A stretch of DNA of 64,000 nt. It comes from Psychrobacter luti (GTDB lineage Bacteria > Pseudomonadota > Gammaproteobacteria > Pseudomonadales > Moraxellaceae). Under the pieces are notes generated by a model. The model did not search any database, had not been told where the DNA came from, and worked only from the letters and a program-made list of their open reading frames with translations. The stretch's first letter is position 1, and each line of letters begins with the position of its first letter. Location of the stretch: the NCBI RefSeq assembly GCF_014192115.1, contig NZ_JACHXL010000006.1, positions 1 through 64,000 of the forward strand, given 5' to 3'. A program made the translations under genes and the position numbers. Below are positions 18,524-26,050 of this stretch, in pieces.

Positions 18524-19009
18524 TCAAGATGTTTTCACTAATTCATCAATAATCCTTATCCTATCTAAGTAACTATCCTCTATATCCATATATTCTAAAA
18601 ATAGCCGTTTATGTGTAGCGCGGTGCATACCTTTGGGCTTACGTTGATATGCGCCATACTGCCAGCCTAAACGCTTTCTAATTGCTTGCATACGTGCATC
18701 AGGTCGCTGCCACGGCTGCATAAGTTGTGTTTGATAGTTCGCTCCTATGCAATGCCTACAAACGTAAATCCCAGCACAATAAAGCACGCCCACACGTTTA
18801 CAGCATTTAGGGCATGACCACCAATAGCGATAATGCCCATAGTTGCACGGTGTCGTTAATAGATCAATGTTATAGCGGTATGCTTTGCCGTTGTAGTTAT
18901 AGCCCACTGGTAGGCTGTCAGGCTTTGTTATGCGTAAATACTCACGATAGCTCGCTATGCTTAGCTGTGGGTAGTCATCAAGGCTGTAAGTATTTGCAGT
19001 GGTAGGCAT
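18524..19009 (-). CDS. Zinc-ribbon protein, paralogue A
   Basis: The 161-residue protein has a YPQLSIASYREYLR block, then C-x(8)-W-W-x-C-P-K-C and, further on, VLYCAGIYVCRHCIGANY, giving two Cys pairs of a treble-clef or zinc-ribbon type. A basic C-terminal region follows (QAIRKRLGWQYGAYQ). It is clearly related to the protein at 19284-19793. I chose the ATG at 19009 because it aligns with the paralogue start. An in-frame extension to a TTG at 19087 is open, but it would include the repeated 18-bp block at 19025. The function is unknown; similar zinc-ribbon proteins occur in phage-like elements. Confidence 0.7.
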   Translation of the reverse strand: MPTTANTYSLDDYPQLSIASYREYLRITKPDSLPVGYNYNGKAYRYNIDLLTTPCNYGHYRYWWSCPKCCKRVGVLYCAGIYVCRHCIGANYQTQLMQPWQRPDARMQAIRKRLGWQYGAYQRKPKGMHRATHKRLFLEYMDIEDSYLDRIRIIDELVKTS

Positions 19010-19024
19010 GGTTATATTTCGTAG

Positions 19025-19042
19025 GTTATCTAAATCATTAAG
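19025..19042. repeat. 18-bp repeat upstream of zinc-ribbon paralogue A
   Basis: The sequence GTTATCTAAATCATTAAG is found here and again at 19808-19825, in each case shortly upstream of a zinc-ribbon gene start. It shows that the duplication included upstream sequence or preserved a control site. Confidence 0.7.
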
Positions 19043-19087
19043 CAAGTTTGCCTTTTCTATCATATCTTGTCTGTTTGCTGCTCTCAA

Positions 19088-19294
19088 TCACATGGCTAGC
19101 ATCTTGGTTAATGGGTCGTTTCTGTCTTTTTCTCTATACTCTAAGCGTATGCCACCGCCTAGCAGTTTTGATTTGCTCATGGTGCATGACAACGCTGTTT
19201 TATAATCGTCATCAGTGAGTGCCATTTGCCTAACTTGTTCTATTTCATCGAGTAGGCTATCTAATGTAATTATATCCCTTGTTCTATCGCTCAT
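19088..19294 (-). CDS. Small protein between the zinc-ribbon paralogues
   Basis: The 68-residue protein begins MSDRTRDIITLDSLLDEIEQ and has the block DDDYKTALSCTMSKSKLLGG. This block reminds me of small phage proteins encoded near terminase genes, but I cannot name a family with confidence. The ATG at 19294 has AGGCAGGG upstream and overlaps the end of the upstream zinc-ribbon gene by 11 bp, which suggests translational coupling. Confidence 0.6.
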   Translation of the reverse strand: MSDRTRDIITLDSLLDEIEQVRQMALTDDDYKTALSCTMSKSKLLGGGIRLEYREKDRNDPLTKMLAM

Positions 19295-19793
19295 AGCTTG
19301 CCCTGCCTTTGTTTTTATTAATTGCCACCATAGTTGCACCGCATATCTTTTGTACTAGCTTGTTATGCTCATTTATTAGCCTGTAGTAGGTAGAGAAGTG
19401 CATGTGTTTTGGTCTGCCTTGATTACCATGCGCTATCCCTGCTTGCCAGCCTAAACGCCTCCTGATTGCTTCAGCACGGCTAAATAAACGGTCTATAGGT
19501 TGTTTTAGCTGTGAACCATAATTAGCACCTATGCAGTGTCTGCAAACGTATAAGCCAGCACAATATAATACTGATACTCTTTTGCTGCACTTTGGACATA
19601 ACCACCAATGACGGTAATTGCCATAGTGACAAGCGGTGTTATCTAATTTTATGCTGTAGCTGTAAGACTTGCCACCATAGCTATAACCTAACTCGATACT
19701 GTAAGCTTTGCCTTGCCTCAACTGCTCACGATAGCTGCTAATGCTCAATCTAGGGTAGTTATTCAAGCTTGAAGTAGTGGCAATGGCTGGCAT
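19284..19793 (-). CDS. Zinc-ribbon protein, paralogue B
   Basis: The 169-residue relative of the protein at 18524-19009 shares YPRLSISSYREQLR, the SYSIKL strand, C-x(8)-W-W-x-C-P-K-C, VLYCAGLYVCRHCIGANY and AEAIRRRLGWQAG. The two Cys pairs and the WW are identical in both copies. The C-terminal tails diverge. It heads a three-gene unit with the 68-residue gene and paralogue A. It has no good ribosome binding site. Confidence 0.7.
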   Translation of the reverse strand: MPAIATTSSLNNYPRLSISSYREQLRQGKAYSIELGYSYGGKSYSYSIKLDNTACHYGNYRHWWLCPKCSKRVSVLYCAGLYVCRHCIGANYGSQLKQPIDRLFSRAEAIRRRLGWQAGIAHGNQGRPKHMHFSTYYRLINEHNKLVQKICGATMVAINKNKGRASYER

Positions 19794-19807
19794 GATGATT
19801 TCTAATT

Positions 19808-19825
19808 GTTATCTAAATCATTAAG
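19808..19825. repeat. 18-bp repeat upstream of zinc-ribbon paralogue B
   Basis: Second copy of the 18-bp block at 19025-19042, 15 bp upstream of the ATG at 19793. The two copies are in the same orientation and at nearly the same distance from the respective gene starts. Confidence 0.7.
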
Positions 19826-19900
19826 TAGTTTTATAACCCTTATTCTAACATGGATTAATTTATATCTATTTCAAAGTAAATTTTTATAAACATCAGGCAC

Positions 19901-19931
19901 AAAAAAAGGCAGACGCTAAACGCCTACCTTT
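19901..19931 (-). terminator. Intrinsic terminator after the DUF927 gene
   Basis: On the minus strand an 11-bp stem (complement of 19921-19931 with 19905-19915, two G-U pairs) has a five-base loop and is followed by seven T. It ends the long overlapping operon that starts near 25000 and separates it from the zinc-ribbon genes. Confidence 0.8.
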
Positions 19932-19962
19932 GATTATTATGCTGTACCTTAGTTTTTTGCTT

Positions 19963-20159
19963 GGGACACTTGGGACAACGGGACAACGCCCGTCCTTAAT
20001 GGCTTGTAGCTGTCCCAGTCTATTTTTAGCCTTTGGGACACTTGGGACAAACTAGCATATTGATGTATTCTGTCCCAGCTGTCCCAGTGGTTTTTTAGTG
20101 CTTGGGACAGTGCTTATCCCTTGCGGTGTATGGGTTGTCCCAGTTGTCCCGCCTGTCCC
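19963..20159. repeat. Iteron-like cluster of twelve GGGACA motifs
   Basis: GGGACA occurs on the plus strand at 19963, 19972, 19980, 20035, 20044 and 20104. Its complement TGTCCC occurs at 20011, 20071, 20080, 20136, 20145 and 20154. Neighbouring copies are mostly 9 bp apart (CTTGGGACA or CTGTCCCAG units). The cluster covers the 3' end of the DUF927 gene and the following 90 bp. Phased repeats beside a replication-type gene suggest a replication origin; that is inference. Confidence 0.75.
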
Positions 20160-22595
20160 AATGCTTTTATCAGTTTCATAACTTAATATGTCGTTTTTGA
20201 TAGCATAGACACGCTTACGGTTTTTTTCAAACGGTAAAGCAATCCTGCATGTTTTGCGGTCATTCTCAGTCACATTCAGTAATTTAGCATCGTCTAATAC
20301 CTGTAGTACTTTGCTTTTACTAAATGGTGAACATACTTCATCAAACATGCTAGTAGAGAAATAATATTCGCCTGTATCGTAGTTATGATAGCCTGCGCGG
20401 TTAATGATTTTATGCTCAAAATCTTGATAGGCGGTGCTGTGACAAGGCTGAAAGCGACTTGATCCGTGCTGTTCAATAAATGCTTTGATATGTTCTATAA
20501 TTTGGCGTTGCTCATGCTCACCATCACGGCCATAGTTATCAAGCCAATTATCTAAACATACCCTAACGGCTGTGGTTGCTTGTCCTACTTGCCAGCCTGT
20601 AATGCCTGCGCTTGTTGCTATCTCTCCAGCTGTTGCCACAATAGCGAACCGTTTAGCCACTCTATGCGCTTGCGGTGCTAGCTTTGGGTAATGGCTCATA
20701 AAGTCGTTTACAAGCTGCCTAGCGGTTGCTGTGGTCGCTGCTTTGTCATTGGTGATATGTTCTAGCCACGCCATACCAGCTACACCATAGAAAGTATTTG
20801 ATAACTCTTTTATTTTATCGGCTTGTGCTGCGCCCGTTTTTGCCATTACCAAACTATCAAACGTCTTTAAGCCTTTGCCAGCATCAGCATCTATATGAGC
20901 TATGCGAACCTCAATACCTGCATTAGTCTTTTGACCTGCTTGCGCCATAAGGTTCTGTAGTGACTCCTCACCATTAGATAAAAAAATAATGCGCCATGTT
21001 TTGGCTATACGGTTATGCCCTGTAGTGGTGCTGCGCCCTTTACCTTGACCATTAGCTAGCATATAGCTACTTTTGCCAATAATTTTGGGATCACATTCGC
21101 TTATTTCATCGAGGGGTAAAAAACTATCGTTATACTCGCTTGCTGTGCCCTCTAAGGCGTTATCTGTGCTGCGCCATGTCTTAGTGTAGCTGTCAGGCTT
21201 GCCCTATACACTAGCAGCCGTTTTTAGCGATAATGACTTACCCATACTTGATGAACCTAGTATGTGAAAACCGCCTCCGTCATCATCTAGTAGCGCGAGT
21301 AATTGCCCTGCAAACGCGCAAGCAATAGAGAAAACAAAACGGCTTTGTTCGGCTAGTGGTTTGCATAATTCATCACGCCATTGTTCTAATGTCCCTTGCT
21401 GGGTTATCGTGCTGTTGATTGCATGGGCAGACTGGTAAACAATCAACTCCTTACCATCACTACCTATTGCACCATTAGGCAATATATATTGCTCATCGTG
21501 CCAGCCTAGCTTATCCACGCATAACGCCCGCTTGTGAATAGGGTAGTCCTGAATATAAGTATCTAAATAGCTACGCTGTTTGGGGTTGGTGGTAATGTTC
21601 AAGCCTTGACTAGCCAATTCTCTACGATATTCACGGGCATCACCTTGTAGCAGTGATAACGGCATTGACCACGTATGTAGCACGCTATCATCATCACGCC
21701 ATTGTAATAACCGCCCCCATGTACCGCTGCTTGTGTCCCTTACTTTTGCGATAACCTCAATCGGTGAACAAACAAACGCCTTAAACTTAAAGGTTATATT
21801 TGCTGGGTTATCATCGTTATACTTCACAAAAAACAATCCATCGTGATATAGCTCAAAACGTCCATCAGCATAAATCATCGGCTCATTCAGCTGTGGATCA
21901 TCGCGCCATTCAGGATAGTAGGCAGACTCTTTTAAATTAATGATTTGGCTGTCATCAGCTGCCAGTATCGCCTCATAGCTATGGTTAGCATGTAGCAAGG
22001 TGACAATATCAGCCATAGTAACCAATGCCCTAGCATTCACACCTGCTAGTAGATTTATCATGCGTTTGTTATCTATGGTCATTGGTACGGTTAGCAGTGA
22101 TCCGCTACTCCAATGCTGCACCATCTTTTTGAGGTGCTGACTTGTCTTTTGAGGACTAACAATAATAGTTATATCATCAGCTGCCATACATTGATAAGCA
22201 TCAATAGCATGGGTTATATCATCAAACGCTATCACCTCATTGGCTTTGTTTAGCTCACCCATGACGATAGCGCCATACCCCGTAGGGTCAATAACAATGG
22301 GCTTTGCTTTGCTGTTTGGTGTGTAGAATACCGCGCCTACAATATCGCCTTGTTTATCGGTCAATCTTAGGGCTATCGTGCCAGCTGTCGGTACTACTTT
22401 GTCGTCATCTGTAGTAAGATTGTCGGTGACGTTAAGCAAGCTATTAGGCGGTAGTAGGTCAAATAGTTTAAGCAATAGCTTATCGTTTGCCAGTCCTTGC
22501 CGTGTGACTGCATCAAAGCTATTTATTACCACTGTAAAGCCTGTGCTAAATGCACGGGCTTTTTCATGGACGGCTGTTTGTGGTGTAGTGGTCAT
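20052..22595 (-). pseudogene. DUF927 primase/helicase-type gene with internal TAG
   Basis: Two open stretches (22595-21204 and 21203-20052) are in the same frame and separated only by a TAG at 21204-21206. The first gives 463 residues: a divergent primase-like region, then the DUF927 domain up to the Walker A motif GSSSMGKS (447-454) and KTAASV. After the stop the frame continues GKPDSYTKTWRSTDNALEG and reaches the Walker B-like FLPLDEIS (about 492-499). The C-terminal part (from 21062, 336 aa) holds the rest of the ATPase and a DNA-binding-like tail. From memory of the family, the stop replaces a Trp in a V-W-G motif (TGG to TAG). DUF927 proteins are typical replication proteins of P4-like satellites and plasmids. 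As written, the ATPase is cut between Walker A and B. Confidence 0.85.
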
Positions 22596-22714
22596 CTAGT
22601 CCCCCTTGCTTGCGACTGGTTCGGCTGGCGTGTGGCTCTATATTTTTTATAGTAGCTTTTGCGCTTGGCGTGCTTGCGGCTTTGCTTTGGTGGGTAGCTC
22701 TTATTAGTAGGCAC
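22592..22714 (-). CDS. Candidate 40-residue very basic protein
   Basis: A GTG-started frame (PTNKSYPPKQSRKHAKRKSY...) rich in Lys, Arg, Gln and Tyr. Its start overlaps the end of the upstream gene by 11 bp, and its TGA overlaps the ATG of the DUF927 gene as ATGA. This matches the overlap style of the whole operon and is the main argument that it is real; otherwise about 100 bp between two genes would be idle. No family is recognised. A nucleic-acid-binding role is possible from the charge alone. Confidence 0.45.
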   Translation of the reverse strand: MPTNKSYPPKQSRKHAKRKSYYKKYRATRQPNQSQARGTR

Positions 22715-23108
22715 AAGCATCTACCTTACCAAAACCAGTTTGGGCTAAGGGTTCGTTGATAGTGTCCAGTTGGCTATAAAGCAGATTAATCCAAGTATCG
22801 GCGGCATCTTGTGACAGACGCGCCATTGCTATAACTGTACTTGGCTCTACTTTTTGCTGATAGACAAGGTTTAATAACTGCCCTAAATCATGTAAGACAG
22901 TAGCAGCCCCGTTAATGTCACAAGCAATATCCGATAGCATGATAGACGGCATTAAAATAACTTCGTCATCATCAGCACTGGTTAAGTCGATAACCTTACG
23001 CTGTTTGTTTTGCACAATAGACACGCCGTTATCATACGAACCATTAAGGGTTTGATTAGATAGTGTAGGGGTGTTTGTGTTTGAGGTCGTGCGGATTGAA
23101 TTAGGCAT
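22704..23108 (-). CDS. Unknown 134-residue protein of the element
   Basis: A Ser/Thr/Asn-rich N-terminus of about 35 residues is followed by a mostly helical, acidic domain (VILMPSIMLSDIACDIN..., LLNLVYQQKVEPSTVIAMAR). I recognise no family. It overlaps the upstream gene by 8 bp and lies directly ahead of the DUF927 gene, so it may assist replication; that is inference from position. Confidence 0.6.
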   Translation of the reverse strand: MPNSIRTTSNTNTPTLSNQTLNGSYDNGVSIVQNKQRKVIDLTSADDDEVILMPSIMLSDIACDINGAATVLHDLGQLLNLVYQQKVEPSTVIAMARLSQDAADTWINLLYSQLDTINEPLAQTGFGKVDACAY

Positions 23109-23634
23109 GATAATGCCCTCCTTGCGTTGTTTTTTGAGTGAATGCCACGCTATACGGTAAAAGTATAGGGTGACGGGTCTTACTCTCGGTCACGCAAGCA
23201 ACCGCCCTGCATATTCGCCTTTCGGCTATTGTATTTTGCAGCGTCAACCCGTCATAGTCGGTTAGCAAGTGATTTGCTATAGATATGATGGTTTGCCCCC
23301 TTGTTGCACTCGAGTGTGCTTGTGGGGTTATGCTTGAATAGATAGGGACAGCTTGAGAGGCTGCGCTATTATCAGGCATAAAAAAAGCCAATAAGTAACG
23401 GTATGGCTTACCGCTTGCGTGTTTTGAGAGGTCTATATAGTAACCGCTGCTATCATCAGTTGCAATCTGTTTTGCTTGTGCTGGCTGGCAAGCTACCAGT
23501 GAGAGTAGCAAGCCAATACCTATCACCCATGCCATAAAGATGATAAAGCTAAGTAGTAAGCCACGCTTATGTGGCTCATTGCGATTGTGTGCCCCGTGGC
23601 TGGCTTTTAGACTGGTTCTGTTATCGTTGGTCAT
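23101..23634 (-). CDS. Candidate lipoprotein or membrane protein, unknown
   Basis: The 177-residue protein has a hydrophilic 24-residue N-terminus, one hydrophobic segment (LLLSFIIFMAWVIGIGLLLS) and directly after it LVACQ, which fits a lipobox with Cys at 49. The rest is soluble (YYIDLSKHASGKPYRYLLAF...). The long N-region is unusual for a lipoprotein signal, so it could instead be a single-pass membrane protein. It overlaps both neighbours (14 bp upstream, 8 bp downstream). The function is unknown. Confidence 0.6.
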   Translation of the reverse strand: MTNDNRTSLKASHGAHNRNEPHKRGLLLSFIIFMAWVIGIGLLLSLVACQPAQAKQIATDDSSGYYIDLSKHASGKPYRYLLAFFMPDNSAASQAVPIYSSITPQAHSSATRGQTIISIANHLLTDYDGLTLQNTIAERRICRAVACVTESKTRHPILLPYSVAFTQKTTQGGHYHA

Positions 23635-23896
23635 TTCTTACGTCCTCCACGTTGAAAGCTATTTCTGCTATTTTTATAGATAGGTTTTTTAGCGACTCCA
23701 CTTGTCGGCTGCCTGTAGGTAACAAGCTGCCTAACATCTTGGTTTCAAGTTCTGCAAGTTCTGTCATGGTTTTAATGATGGTCACATTGGCGTGTAAGGT
23801 AATGATTAGCTGGTCAATAAAGTCATCAGGTATCATTAACATACCCTCTCTTTTCAGCCCGTCCATGACTTCGTTTATTAAATCGTCACTACTCAT
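23621..23896 (-). CDS. Small helical protein of the element
   Basis: A 91-residue, probably all-helical protein (DDLINEVMDGLKREGMLMIP, DDFIDQLIITLHANVTIIKTM, SLKNLSIKIAEIAFNVED). No family is recognised. It is the third in a run of three short acidic proteins of similar size and helical character, joined by 8-bp overlaps. Confidence 0.6.
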   Translation of the reverse strand: MSSDDLINEVMDGLKREGMLMIPDDFIDQLIITLHANVTIIKTMTELAELETKMLGSLLPTGSRQVESLKNLSIKIAEIAFNVEDVRNDQR

Positions 23897-24140
23897 GATC
23901 TGCTACCTCCTCTTGTGGCGCTGACAACATGCCGTGTAACTGGTCGGCTATGTCCTCAGTAGTAGCGGCATTGCCTGATAGCGCCATGATGACCGCATTG
24001 ATAACGCCACCTGATACCGCGCAATCTACTTGCACGGCTTGTAATGCCATTGCTAGATGACCGTTATCAATATTCAATAAGACTATCTGCTCACTGATAC
24101 TTTCCAAGTGGTCGGCTGATACTAATATTTGATTACTCAT
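23889..24140 (-). CDS. Small acidic protein, likely paralogue of the 24133 gene
   Basis: The 83-residue protein shares a loose pattern with the upstream product: hydrophobic helix, then LAMALQAVQ against LAYALNTIE, GVINAVIMALSG against GVIVAIRSALLA, and a DIADQL against DIMSDL ending. This suggests an old duplication. No function is known. Its start overlaps the upstream stop by 8 bp. Confidence 0.6.
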   Translation of the reverse strand: MSNQILVSADHLESISEQIVLLNIDNGHLAMALQAVQVDCAVSGGVINAVIMALSGNAATTEDIADQLHGMLSAPQEEVADHE

Positions 24141-24411
24141 TAACTTTCACCTCGTCTTGTGCGATTAGGTCGCTCATGATGTCAGCACTCATTTTGCTGG
24201 CATGTTCGCTGTGTGCCAGTAGCGCGGAACGTATCGCCACAATCACGCCCTGACTTGCTGGGTCGGTTGTTTCGATGGTGTTCAGCGCATAAGCAAGGCT
24301 TTCACAATCGTTCGATACGTCTTGTATGTAGTCGTCCACATGGCACAGCGTATAAGTGTCCACTGCTACCAGTCGCGGCTCTAATACTTCCAATGGTTCG
24401 GTTATGCTCAT
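24133..24411 (-). CDS. Small acidic protein of the element
   Basis: A 92-residue acidic protein related to the next gene (see its entry). The block DDYIQDVSNDCESLAYALN is likely a helix. Its ATG overlaps the TGA of the upstream HTH gene as ATGA, which indicates coupled translation. Function unknown. Confidence 0.6.
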   Translation of the reverse strand: MSITEPLEVLEPRLVAVDTYTLCHVDDYIQDVSNDCESLAYALNTIETTDPASQGVIVAIRSALLAHSEHASKMSADIMSDLIAQDEVKVNE

Positions 24412-24698
24412 GGTGTCACCTCGCTGTTAGATAGTTCGCTTTCAAGTAAAGTCTGCTCATCAAGCCAATAGACTGAAAAACGCTTGTCATTGTGCGTGAC
24501 CATCTCACTTTGAATGGTTAGCCCTGCGGTTCTTAGGTCGTGTATGCGCTGCGCTAGGCATGTGATTTGATAAAGGCGGTATGCGTCCCATGTGGTGATC
24601 GTTGCCCCTGTCATCAGGTGTGCTCTAACAATATCAATCTGTGTCTTAGGCGCTGGCTGGTTGGTCACTGGGGCGGTGGTGCTGGCTGTAGTCATCAT
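24408..24698 (-). CDS. Small winged-helix/HTH protein
   Basis: The 96-residue protein has a Thr/Pro-rich N-terminus and a helix-turn-helix block: QIDIVRAHLMTGATITTWDA, YRLYQITCLAQRIHDLRTAG, LTIQSEMV and a wing ending in FSVYWL. It matches the helix-turn-helix family often found in phages and satellites near replication genes (HTH_39 type, from memory). It probably binds DNA within the element. The ribosome binding site AGGTG serves either of two adjacent ATGs (24698, 24695). Confidence 0.7.
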   Translation of the reverse strand: MMTTASTTAPVTNQPAPKTQIDIVRAHLMTGATITTWDAYRLYQITCLAQRIHDLRTAGLTIQSEMVTHNDKRFSVYWLDEQTLLESELSNSEVTP

Positions 24699-24701
24699 GG
24701 G

Positions 24702-24998
24702 TTACACCTCGCTAGTGGTTGAGGTGTGAGAATTAAGCCATTCGTGAATGTCTGCATAGCTCCATGCGGTCATAGTAGGGCTTAACTTCTTGCCAGCTGG
24801 GAAACGTCCATCTTTTGACCATTCAAAAAGGGTGGTTTTGCTAAAGGGTAGGAACGGCAAAATGTCCTTTGCTCTGCCCATACCAGTAGTAGGCATTTGC
24901 ATAGCTGGACTGTTTGCGTTGGTTGGTTCGGTATCGTGCGAGGTGTCACCAGTAAAAGGAATTACTGGCGCGTTTTGGGTGGCTTGTTGCTGTGTCAT
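24702..24998 (-). CDS. AlpA-like DNA-binding regulator
   Basis: The 98-residue protein has a disordered N-terminus and a C-terminal AlpA/excisionase-type winged helix: LPFLPFSKTTLFEWSKDGRF, PAGKKLSPTMTAWSYADIHE and a WLNSH end. AlpA proteins activate integrase or excision genes in P4-like elements. The ATG at 24998 is preferred over 25004 because GGAG at 25007-25010 is only 2 bases from the latter and 8 from the former. It heads the operon running to the DUF927 gene. Confidence 0.8.
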   Translation of the reverse strand: MTQQQATQNAPVIPFTGDTSHDTEPTNANSPAMQMPTTGMGRAKDILPFLPFSKTTLFEWSKDGRFPAGKKLSPTMTAWSYADIHEWLNSHTSTTSEV

Positions 24999-25080
24999 TT
25001 TCATATCTCCATGTTAGCCGTAAAGGTGTTCTACGGCTTTCAACATGGCTCTATGGTATGTGGTGGGGTTGTTCGATAGT

Positions 25081-25111
25081 TCTAGTTAGATAGTTAAGAG
25101 TTCTAACTAGA
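25081..25111. promoter_or_regulatory. Inverted repeat upstream of the AlpA-like operon
   Basis: TCTAGTTAGA (25081-25090) and TCTAACTAGA (25102-25111) form a perfect 10-bp inverted repeat with 11 bp between. Related half-words (TAGTTA, CTAATTAGA) surround it. It lies in the 125-bp gap before the AlpA-like gene and has no T-run, so an operator is more likely than a terminator. Confidence 0.5.
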
Positions 25112-25123
25112 AGCTAATTAGAA

Positions 25124-26047
25124 TTAAATACTATTTTCATGGGCAAGTTTTAACCAGTAAGCAATAACGTCTTTACTCATGGTATTACCTTGTTTCTCAA
25201 TAGCTTTCTGTATTCTCCCATTACTATCAATCGCATAAGGTTGTGTTAAGTCTATGTTTAACAGCTCACTAGTAAGTGCTGATATTATTTTACTAGCATT
25301 ATTAGCTGTTCTAGGGTGCATTGGCTCATCTTCACTTGATAAAGACTTACTTTCTAAATTTCTTATTTTTTCTAGTAAACCTTTTACTTCAGCTTCCTTT
25401 TTCTTCAACTCTTCAATAGCACTATCATATATATCAAGGTCAATATTCTGACTTCTAGCTGTCTTTTGCTGTTCTATTTTTAGTTTCTCTTTGAATTGCT
25501 GTCTTTCTTTTATATAACTAAGAGTTGTGCGAGCGTCTATCGTTAATGCTTTCTCACATTCTCTATATGAATGCCTATCTAAGCCTATGTGCTGCATACA
25601 ATCTAATTCTAGTATGTCCTCTATCTTCCAGCACTTATCGTTAAAAGAATCATCTATGTCATCTTCTAGCAATCGCTCTAAGAATTCTTCAGTTGGGTAA
25701 AAGCTCGGGTCATCGTTGCTATAGGCATCATAACTATGACGGACATAGGTAGGAACATGGTCTAAAGACTCTATAAATTCTCTACTAGTCCCTTCGTTAA
25801 TACTACACAATATATCTACTTCTGCTCCATTTTCATCTACTGCCATATAGTCATAACGGTAAAAATCTAGCTTTAAAAATTCATCGTCATTGATTAAATA
25901 TTGGATTATCAGTTGCTTTCTATCATCAGCATAAAGTTCTAGCAACTCTATAAACAAGTGGAAGCTAATAAACTTGTCATCGTCCTCTGTTTCCCAAGAC
26001 AGTTCTTCATCTTCTGCTTTTCTTATCGCTTCGTAAATAATTCCCAC
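25124..26047 (-). CDS. Unknown 307-residue protein with coiled coil
   Basis: The protein has an acidic, aromatic-rich N-terminal half (about 1-150), a coiled-coil stretch (about 160-235: LSYIKERQQFKEKLKIEQQK and LKKKEAEVKGLLEKIRNLES) and a C-terminal block HPRTANNASKIISALTSELL ending ISKDVIAYWLKLA-like (observed MSKDVIAYWLKLA). This C-terminal block recalls proteins found beside integrases in genomic islands, from memory. The start is GTG at 26047. No enzymatic motif is visible. It lies between the integrase and the AlpA-like operon, where defence or control cargo is often found, but nothing in the sequence shows such a function. Confidence 0.6.
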   Translation of the reverse strand: MGIIYEAIRKAEDEELSWETEDDDKFISFHLFIELLELYADDRKQLIIQYLINDDEFLKLDFYRYDYMAVDENGAEVDILCSINEGTSREFIESLDHVPTYVRHSYDAYSNDDPSFYPTEEFLERLLEDDIDDSFNDKCWKIEDILELDCMQHIGLDRHSYRECEKALTIDARTTLSYIKERQQFKEKLKIEQQKTARSQNIDLDIYDSAIEELKKKEAEVKGLLEKIRNLESKSLSSEDEPMHPRTANNASKIISALTSELLNIDLTQPYAIDSNGRIQKAIEKQGNTMSKDVIAYWLKLAHENSI

Positions 26048-26050
26048 AAA

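Noticed and set aside
19963-20159. The repeated GGGACA block as a CRISPR array
   Set aside because: The repeat unit is only 6-9 bp, occurs in both orientations and has no regular spacers. It fits iterons, not CRISPR. No cas gene is present anywhere in the window.
25124-26047. The 307-residue protein as a defined anti-phage defence protein
   Set aside because: No nuclease, ATPase, TIR, NADase or other defence motif is visible, so only its position could support the claim. I keep it as unknown.
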